From Clavelina lepadiformis (lineage: Eukaryota; Chordata; Ascidiacea; Aplousobranchia; Clavelinidae): a DNA stretch of 64,000 nt. Positions within the stretch are counted from its first letter, which is position 1, and each line of letters starts with the position of its first letter. Position numbers and translations under genes: made by a program. Positions 54,846 to 64,000 of this stretch are shown piece by piece. Below the pieces are notes generated by a model. The model was not told the DNA's origin and did not search any database. It saw nothing but the letters and a program-made list of their open reading frames with translations. The DNA lies in NCBI RefSeq assembly GCF_947623445.1, contig NC_135240.1:28520001-28584000 (forward strand), in the 5' to 3' direction.

Positions 54846-57800
54846 TCAACTTGAGGTATATTTTGTGTTAAAAATTCGAGCCAGTCTCTCGGTCTGTTCT
54901 TTTGTGAATGAGGTAGGTTTCGTGATTTTTCTGCGAGATTTACTACCGGTAGATGGCGATGCTGAGTTCTCTTTGTCTTCGCTGGAGTTGGAGCGAAGTA
55001 ATTTTTGCTGAAAAAGAAATATAAATATGAAGTTGATCGTTGATGAAGGAGAGAATATCGCACAAGCTGTCACCATGACGACCGATCAAACGCTGAAGGT
55101 AATTTCATTGAGAAATTCTATGCAAACGCCAGATCACATAATAACGCAAAAGAAGGGGCTCCATTGTTGTATTTATGGCGTCACAATTACCTGCTGCTCA
55201 GTGGTTATAGCTTGAAGCGCTCTCATTGATGCGACGAGATCTTGCCGAGGAGGAAAAAAACTTGGAAGTTGGATTCCTCTTGAGGAGGGTAAAGGAGCGG
55301 ATGACGTCATCACTTGATCTTGATCCTGTGGAAATGAGGACTCACTGCATCCACCAACGTCACTTCCTTCAACTTCCGATGATGTTCCTGGACTCTCTTC
55401 TTCTTCATATTTATCTGATGAAGTATCATCCGGATGCTGCCCATCATCTGACTCCACCTCTTCCAGCAAACCTTTATCAGTGGAACCATCATCTTCATCA
55501 TCGGAGCTAAGTTCATCGTGCGTCGGAGATGAATCCTTGCTTTCAGCATGTTCTTCTTGCACACTGGTTGGGGATCCATCTTCTCTGGAAGAAACCACAT
55601 CTGCATCGCTCACAACAGCTTCATCATAGTCTGCAGGAAGATCTGCATCAGGACTCTTTTCGTCTGGATCAGATGTTGCTTGTGCATCACTTCCATCGTT
55701 GCCAGGTGATACATCCTCAAGTTCGAAATCGTTTTGATCTTCCAGGAGAACAGGATCTCTCTCTACAACATCCTTCCTCCGCACTTTCAATGTCACCGGA
55801 CTCAGGTCAGGGAAATCCCCCTCACTGCGTTCAATATGAGGGGATTCTCCAGGGATGCTGACGTCACCAATGCGTGACGTTGATGCAGAGAGCCAAAGAC
55901 TCGTATTATTCGTCTCCGACACTTCCGAGTTGGAATTGTTCGAAATCCGACTCAATTCATCGTCAAGAGGACGTTCTCCTGCATCTTCTTCCTTTAAATC
56001 AACTTTTATCACCTGCGCATCAACAGCAAACAATGCGCTTTGTGTGTTCAGGTTTTTTGGTTGGACGAATTCGAGGTCGGAGAGCTCGTTGTCGCTGAGA
56101 GCGGCTGCATCTTCATAGACATCCATCGCATCTTTGCCGGGTTTGAACAAGGACATGTGCACGGTGGGTTGCTTCGGACCACTAGATGGCATAAGTGAGT
56201 CAACTGACGATGTCGGATATTTTTGAGCAACTTCTTCTGACTCGCTAATGTCAACTGGGGCCAGACCATCCGCAGCAGCATAACATGTCACTTGTGATGT
56301 CATTGATGACGTCACTGATGTATAGGTAGGATTGGTGGTTGTGGGGAGGGAAGTGAGGTGGAGGTGGTCTATGAAGTAGTTGGCCGTGATCCTCCTCTGC
56401 TCGAAGTTTTTCTTGATCTCGTCCAGCTCCTGCATCTGTCTCTGCAAAGTCCCCAACAAACAGCTCTTCTGGTTACGCTTGAGTAAGCTTGGCATCGGCA
56501 CCGATGGGGCTGTGATGAGATGGGTGAGTCCCGCCATGTTGTCGCTCATCGTGCAAGTTGACCCGACTGTCTGCTGCGAGCTCTTCACCCCGGGGTAGTA
56601 CATGCTCCCCGACGGGGTTTCAACAGGACCCAGCAGTGGGACGGAGTGGAGGGCTCTATTGCCCGATATAAACTCACTCGACTCGATCTTCCTCGAAAGC
56701 TCGCTGAAGTCAGAGGTCGGGGTGATGGCGACCTTCAACTGACCTTGGCAGTTCCCGTGAATATCGAGGATGTTGTACCAGCCGTTGACAGCCCGGAACC
56801 CAGCGTTTAGTATGGAGAGGTCAACCGTGACGAATCCGATCATCCTGTCACTCATCTCCTCCCCTCCCCCTGCTCTGTGCCACACCCGGAATAGGAGATT
56901 TCCTCCAACTTTCAAGAGGAGCTTCCTCTCCAACTTCACCTCCCTTGCATCTTCCCACACAGGGCATGTTGACTGGGGAACCACCTTTGTTGATACCACT
57001 TCATCACTGGATGCAGCAACCGGGTATGTGATGTAACAACTCGGTCGTGACGTTGAATTCGTCTCGTCACTAGATGGTGATAGAGGAGGGAGATGCATTG
57101 CCCGTTCCACCGATACCACAGCCGAGAACGTTTCATCGTCAACTTCAATTTGCTTCGGTTTTGTTTCGTCTCCGTCTGCAGCGGTGACTTCCAAAACCTT
57201 GCCACTAGATGGAGCTTGTTCACTGCTTGATGACAGAGTCGTCGTAGATTCATCCAGGTCATCATCATCGTGTGGTCTTGTCTGGTCTCCCGGCGTCACA
57301 CTCAGGTAAACTCGAATCGATGCCTCCCCCAGATCATCGACTCCAGCCTTGTGGAGATGGAACAAGCCGCTTATGTGCTGCTGTTTGTGGAGTCCCCCGG
57401 CCAGGACCCCGCTCATTCCGACCCTGGTGCTGCCGAGCAGTCGGTCCGAGGTCAGGGGTCGCTTCGATCTGCCCGTCCTAGAGTTTGACAACCAGACCTG
57501 CAGCTCGAGACGTTCCTCCCTGAGGTACCAGACAAACGGTTGCGTTGGTCTGCATAGGAACGACTTCCGGTGGGCAAGCTTTATCGAGATGACGTCGTCG
57601 TGATTTGTTGGCTTCCTGCTACCGTGACCAATCACAGGGCAAAGACTTGACGTCACAGAGTCATTGTCGTAGAACTTGTATCGGACATAAATATGGGAGC
57701 GCTTGTCAATTTCATCAAATCCTGACCGCATGAGGGCGTGCTTGGGCAACCAGGCGTTTGTTATTGTGATGCAAGTGGTCACATGACCCTCGGACACGAC

Positions 57801-60800
57801 AACTTCATGGATCGGTTGCAGCACCGAGTTGAGATCAGGAACCAGCAACGAGCTCAGCTCAGATTGGGACTTTGGCTTCCAACCTATCGCCTTTGCAGCT
57901 CTGAGGACAAGTTCAAGGTCGTTGCGAGTGGAGAAGGTCATTTCAAGTTCAACTGCACCGATGGTTACGGTTGATTTGTGCCGGAGCGATTCCAACGACG
58001 TGATTGGATACCAACCGCTGCAGCCTGCAACATTGACAATTATGAGCAATTTTGCTTCACATCAGAGTTGTAAGAAATGACAACAGAATAAACAAGGAGA
58101 GTGCTGACACATGTCACCAACTACCTGTCGTTCTCGTGAGCAAACCACAAGTTGGAATTCTTGCTCGACCAAGCAGAACGTCACGACCTGTTTGTGGTTT
58201 TCTCAATTCTTCTTCAGGAGCAGGTCTGCAATATTGACAAGTTTAGAGTCATTCAGCAAATATTAAGTCGTATGTTTCTTCTACAACCCATAAACTGAGA
58301 CAGACTTGTGCCATATTTCGATTTCGATGCATCCGTCTGCAAGAAGCTCAGAGAGTCCAATAGGAGTCACCGACTCGTGGTAGGACACCACCGGACACGA
58401 CAACTCAAAGTGATGGTTGTAATCTGGAGTGAAAGTGCGCGCGACGCAGCGAGTTTCATGAGGTTTCTATTGAAAAAATTTGTTTATGCTGAAGGAATTC
58501 GCACTTTTACAGAAAATATAAAAGTTATTTTTTATCTTAAAGTTACTCATTAAAGCACCGATGTATTTGACCTGGAACATCGACATAAAAAATCAAGACT
58601 TTATGACTAAATCTTACGTCTTGTGGAAGAAACGAAGGTTTGACAACGACGTATGAATTGACCCCGACACCAGCACAATATTCAAGCTCGGAGTCTGACG
58701 CCACTGAAGCCGCCAACCTTGCTGCGGCTTTCAAGCCACAAGCTTGTAAAACTGCCACCTGGAGTTTGACAGTCTTGGAGAACTCTAAGGGGGGCTGGTT
58801 GCACTCAGTTGAACCTGGGTTCATATTCGGAGATTATTCAAAGATCACGTTGGTCCAACATGAGAAGTCAGACGCATGAGATCTAACGAGGCAGGATCAC
58901 ACCAACTGACATTCACCTGATGACTTGTACTTGACCGTGACACTGAGGTCCCCAGCCGACCTTGACCTAGGTACGGGGTCAACGAACTCCAATGGAACTT
59001 GAAATATTTCTTTTGATGCTTTTCCTTTCCTCATAGTGACGAGTGCACAAACCTTTGCAGCTGGCAGACAACCCTTGAAAGAATCGGATGTCACTGGTAA
59101 TACCTCGGAGTGGTACGAGCAACTTACTGCTTATTGAAGCCCCAGGTACCTTGGCCAGAAGTTGGTCCCTGACATTGGGGTAGTATGACCGAGTCCACAC
59201 TTCAAACGGGATTCCTCCTCCAGGGTATTTCCCCACACCGGAACAAGCGGAGAGGATAATTCGTTGGATCGGGATGGAGGGGGGAGGTAGGAAGAGATGT
59301 TGCTTCACAAACTCAAACTTCGGATCGGGAACACAGAGCGTGGTGCTGGTGCGGTACGACTGCATGGAGGCTAATTCTGAATAAAACAAAAACTTTAATA
59401 TGACCGTGTCACTGGTCATACTTCACTCGAATTATCGTCAAAGTTTATTTAAAAGAACACAGATATAACGGTGACCACTTAATCGCACACACGACCAAAG
59501 TAAGCATCCACACCAGCGTTGAACGTAGAATCTCACCCGTATTATCCTCATCAGTCGTGGATCCATCGTGGGATTCACTCATCTTCTCTTCATCCTGTCT
59601 TCTTCTTTGAGTCGGGAAGTTGTACTCGATGAAGCAGTCCCCCTCACCCCAGCTCTGCCATAGACACAAAATAAAAGAGCGTGGAAAGCGTTTGAGACTC
59701 GCAAGATTAAAAACTTTGCTGTTTGGTTTCACCACGATGGCATCAAAGTAACAACTCTGCTGGTTGTGGCATCAGTGCAAGCCACTTACTCACCTGCCCA
59801 CTGGGTGGATTGAAGCCACGCAAGCCGTCGATGGCCACTTCAAATGAATGCTGCCTCGGACTTTTCACTTCGAGATCATCATCTTCCCTCTTCTCACCGG
59901 CCAGGTGGTGGCACTGCATCGCATTCTCTTTGTCAAATTCTTTCACTTTTCGAAGAGAGTTTATCTGTTAACAGATAGATAGATTCATTATAAAGCATAA
60001 ACAACTGAATCACTACGATTCCACAGAGGGGTAGATGACTCAAGCTTTATGACATCATAGAGAGTGGCTGACTAACCTGGGCTTGACTGCCGAGAGCCAA
60101 CAAGACTTGGATCTTCCCGCGTTCTTGCCCGGTGAAGAGATCTACGATTGGTTGGAATCCATCGACCGATATCAAAGGGTATTGTGACGCAAGAACAGCC
60201 CTGTCATGAGGTCATCGTCAATATTCTCGACAAGATTGTTTCTCAAACAATAAGCTTCGTGCGGCAGCCACAACCACCACCGACGTTCTACGTACCTGGC
60301 TATTTCAGGGTCTTTGAGAGATTGATAGAAGAGGTGGAGAGATATCTTGGCCAGTCCCATCAACTTGTCACTGAACTTGCTGCCACTGGCAACCCGCGTC
60401 CACACCTCCACCACCATGAAGTTGTCTCGCATCCGGGCGAAAAGACCCGGATCAATCTTCACAGGAGAAACCTGCATCGATTGGGTCAACATCCACGATT
60501 ATGTCCGACACAGCAAGGAACAGATGACAAAGTACAGCGCACAAGAGAAAGTTTGTTTATGATGTGTCTATTGTTACTCGTGGTACGATGAAAAACACTG
60601 GTTAATGTTTAGAAAACTGAGAGGTCGTGATAAATATGAACCTGGCTGAAGTCGAACTTTGGATTGGAAGTGTTCCAGACCACTCCGGTCTTTGTGACAT
60701 CATCAGAAGCAAACGTACGACAGACTAGATAAACATTGGGAGTGCACAACTTGCCCATGCCAAGACCGCATTGAACTCTTGTGGCTGTGGAAGAAGCAAC

Positions 60801-63800
60801 ACAAGTTACTAGCTCATGTTACATGGAAGGACACAAGCAAGGTGAGGAACTATAATGGAGCAGTGAAGGTTCATTGAACATCAACGTAAACCAACTGTTT
60901 GATGCTGTTTGAAAGCACCACAGCAGTGAAATGATTTGCAATTATTTGAAAAGCAGATTACGCAGTGACACAAACAAGACCAGGTTGGTCCGCACTGATA
61001 TTCCTGAAGATGTGAGCAACTACAACGCCAGCCTTGTAACAATAAATCCATGGAATGAAACCTGGTATGTCTCTCGCTTCTTTCAGGACAATATACAGAT
61101 AAAGAAGAGCCGACGCCACACGAGGGCACACTGCTTCATCGGCCATGTGAGCATCGGACACGATGCAAACCCTTGGCACATCTGCTTCATTTTGTGGGGC
61201 TTCACGTGCTGCAGGTCTAAAGATTTCAAACAAATCCTCTTATAAGCATACAAAGCCAGTCACAGCTTATTTCGGTGCAAACAATTTAACATAAACACGA
61301 CATAATTTGACAAAGGTCAATCCAATATAAAGCAACGCACTTGTTGGTGCTTGTCCAATTGGTCCGCTCATCAGCAGGTAGGATTTTAGTGACAGTGTAC
61401 GGGGTGGGCTCATCCATGAACCTCGGCTTCTTGACCGGCGACATTTGTGTGGGCAGGTCCTTGGTGTCGGCCGCAAGCTCCACACTCACCTGAGCAAAAC
61501 CTTCAACAGTTAATAGAAATCTCAACATAAAGGTTCAAGCCAGGAACAAACTTGCCTTCAAAGAAGCGGCAATATTCTTCCCAGGACTCCTCCGCACAAC
61601 ATCAATGTCGTCACTGATGCTCAGAGTCTTGCTCTCGATGACGTAACGAAGGGGAAGTGTTGCCACGCCAACCACTAAAGCCTGAACACAAATATGTTGA
61701 ACGTAGCCAACAGTGTTGTAATGACTCGAGTCAATGAATTGAGTCGTCGAGTCACGGACTCACGGTTTTAAATGACTTGACTTGATTCGAGTCTCGGGAA
61801 AGTAACTTGACCAAGTCATTAAATCTTAGTTGTTAATTTATTGACCAACTGAATTACAAACATTTGATTTCTTTGCGAATGATCGTTTAAACGTATAGTC
61901 ACCGATACTTCTATGTGATGCCACCTCACCAAGGGTGTTTAGTTGTTTGTGTTCTATTTTTTACGATCAAACAATGCACCGTTATGACGCACATCCTACA
62001 TCCGTGTGTAGTGCAATGCTGGAACTTGTATAATATGGGATAGCAATGTTGCAGTCATTTTATCAGTAATACGGTGTGGGTAGTCTATGACGCGTTCGAT
62101 ATACTGTCTGTCATTCATTCATTCATAGATAGAGGGGGTTAGGTTAGTAGGTGAGGGAAGTGGACGTGCTAAAAGTTGATTTTAGTCATTTAGGGTTTAA
62201 TTAAACTGAGTTTTAGATTACAAGGTAGATTTAAGTTTTTATGTTATAACGTTTACATCAGGTTAACGTTAGGCGGTAATATTGCCTTCTTCTTTGTACG
62301 ACTTGATTTGACTTGTATTATATTTTAGCATGACTTGACTTCACTCGAGCAAATTAGTAATTTGACTCGACTTGACTTAAGTCAACTTCCCAAATGACTT
62401 GACTTGACTCGAGTCTTAGAAAAATGACTTGGTTACCGTACTGGTAGCCATTCAGAACTACACAATATATTATGATGTAATAATTGTCACCTTTTTATCT
62501 TTTGGCTTTCTATGATAAACAACAAACTCAATGTTGTCATTGCTCCATCTAGTGACCGCACGGGAATCAAAAGAAATTGAGAAAACAGAATGTTGGTCAA
62601 ATTTTACGAGGCCACCTGGTAGCAGCAAACAACAATGTAAAATGACCCACTGGCTCCATCTAGTGACCATATGAGAGATATTAAAGAATGAAATCGAGGC
62701 ATAAACCGACCTGCTGTCGACTTCCTTGATGCGACCCTTGTCACTTCATGACTCGATGATGTCATAGATGGATGTCGTTGGGAGTTGGAAGTGAATGGAA
62801 ATTTGTATTCGACAAAGAAAGTTCTGGAAATATTGATTAGGATTAAGAAATGTCGTTCGCTCACTTTGTGTCAGTTAAGTGTGAGCTTAAGTTATAACCA
62901 CAAACAAATAACGTTGACATTCAAAGCAGAATAAACCGTGGCCCTGTCGTATCTTTCACAAATATTAGCAACGACTTCAAACAAAATTATCCCAAACCCA
63001 GCTTTCTTCTTCACGGAGCTCATTGCAGGAGCGGGAGGTTTAACTTTCTTCCACTTTGCGATTCCCTTCTTTCCCACATCCACTTTATTCGATGTCTCCT
63101 CGTCAGAGTCCGTGGAGGAAGCAAACTGCAGAGATCGGATGAAGACGCGAGCAAGATGAACTCTCCTCAACCTCTCTTCTGACAATTGGGTGATGTCATC
63201 CTGGTTTCCATGGAAACCAGCTGTGGGCGCCACAGCGTGCTGTGGATGAAAATATTAAACGTCAATCGACATCTAAATGTGCGTGGAAGCTGACACGAGT
63301 ATGCGAAGAGGCGCCAACCTTTTCATCTTCACGATGTGGAGACTTCTCTGATGCGGGTGCAGGGCCCCCAACAGGAAGAGCCTTGAATTAAAGGAGGACA
63401 ATGAGTAGCGAAGACAGATGATGAATATTTACAACCTTGTACAGGAGTTGAGAAGACTAACCTGATGTTGATAGAAAAGATGTTGAAGAATCGATTGATC
63501 ATGAAGAGGATCGTCGAGATCTGAGACCATGCTGGCTGGTGGTGAGCTCACATCGGACATATTGGCCGAGTAGAAAGAGTCATCTGGTTTGATTCCCTTT
63601 GCTCGGAGTACCATGTCCACAATCCTCAGCTCCGGGTCAGTCCTGGAGAAATTACATTGATAATAATCAGATCCTGCTGCTTCATCACTTCAGTGAAGAT
63701 CCAACTCACTTCAGATGCTGGACTTTTGCTGGAGGATTTCTGCAGATCTGAGGCAACATGGAAAGATCAACTTCCGGGGAAGGCTGTGGACAGAAAGGTC

Positions 63801-64000
63801 GAGCTGGGTGCGGGACGCTCGATATCTGTGAAGATAAAATCGAACATCTGGCAACATCATCTTGGGAGAAACAACAAATAAAATGTTAACAAATTTGTGA
63901 TCTTTCTACCGGATGTTGGATGGGCAGGGGAACAGACTGAGGAGGGATTGATTCTTGCCTCCTTGGTGATGATGGAGAATGGGCGGAGGTTGCTGACTGA
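54846..64000 (-). CDS. C2CD3: C2CD3, centriole distal-end C2-domain protein, 5' end outside window
   Basis: Needed for centriole elongation and ciliogenesis (family knowledge). Twenty-two exons in gene order: 64000-63910 (partial), 63825-63710, 63642-63462, 63381-63319, 63239-62998, 62823-62711, 62615-62491, 61681-61556, 61489-61341, 61216-61062, 60784-60642, 60471-60296, 60200-60077, 59964-59794, 59654-59537, 59376-59150, 59073-58917, 58814-58618, 58466-58306, 58225-58125, 58024-55191, 55007-54846; phases agree at every junction and give about 1976 codons (human protein about 2350). Repeated C2 modules are seen, e.g. FFVEYKFP, VEVWTRV...DKLMGLAKISL, IGFVTVDLS...NGWYNI. The region around GCSGWYPI matches C2CD3 specifically. 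A 2.8-kb exon encodes the last C2 domains and a long acidic Ser-rich tail. Intron 61490-61555 has a GC donor. Confidence 0.92.
61711..62443. mobile_element. hAT-like element with GACTTGACTCGAGTC arrays in C2CD3 intron, 733 bp
   Basis: It starts CAGTGTTG and ends ...GTACTG; only the outer CAGT/ACTG bases are inverted. The flanks GTAGCCAA (61703-61710) and GTAGCCAT (62444-62451) match in 7 of 8 positions, an 8-bp target duplication. Both subterminal zones are packed with TGACTTGACTCGAGTC-type motifs in both orientations. No coding frame is seen inside. Confidence 0.75.

Overview
The window is animal nuclear DNA. It has spliced genes with short GT-AG introns (58 bp to about 1 kb), AT-rich spacers, tRNA-derived SINE-like repeats and several hAT-type non-autonomous transposons with intact 8-bp target-site duplications. 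Every gene has a clear vertebrate counterpart, in single copy where vertebrates have paralogues (CYFIP1/2, LNX1/2). With the compact introns this suggests an invertebrate chordate, most likely an ascidian of Ciona type. That placement is inference; no sequence search was run.

Layout. Plus strand: a Kruppel-like zinc-finger gene (5' end outside the window), CYFIP (WAVE regulatory complex, 25 coding positions) and DDX52 (DEAD-box rRNA-processing helicase). Minus strand: ASAH1 (acid ceramidase, convergent with DDX52), OXSM (mitochondrial beta-ketoacyl-ACP synthase), LNX (RING plus four PDZ domains), SMARCA5/ISWI, a 5'(3')-deoxyribonucleotidase, and C2CD3 (centriole protein, 5' end outside the window). 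I rebuilt each gene exon by exon from splice sites and reading phase. Summed exon lengths are divisible by three and give 1256 aa (CYFIP), 546 (DDX52), 393 (ASAH1), 449 (OXSM), 882 (LNX) and 1009 (SMARCA5).

Main discovery. CYFIP carries two tandemly duplicated coding exons. Each extra copy is open, divergent, lies just upstream of the canonical copy, and has the same entry and exit splice phase with a length difference that is a multiple of three. This is the layout of mutually exclusive exons. The first pair encodes the part of CYFIP that in human carries Rac1 A-site residues C179 and R190. The second pair ends just before the exon with A-site residues F626 and M632. This gene may therefore make WAVE-complex variants with altered Rac1 sensing.

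Other points: a relic of DDX52 exon 3 beyond its poly(A) signal, two GC-AG introns, an N-terminal extension of LNX, a long foldback repeat, and an 825-bp hAT-type element with arrays of a TATACCAAA motif and a coding-like relic inside. The genes share no pathway; they are an ordinary chromosomal neighbourhood. Spacers of 1.5-5 kb are mostly non-coding and hold the repeats.
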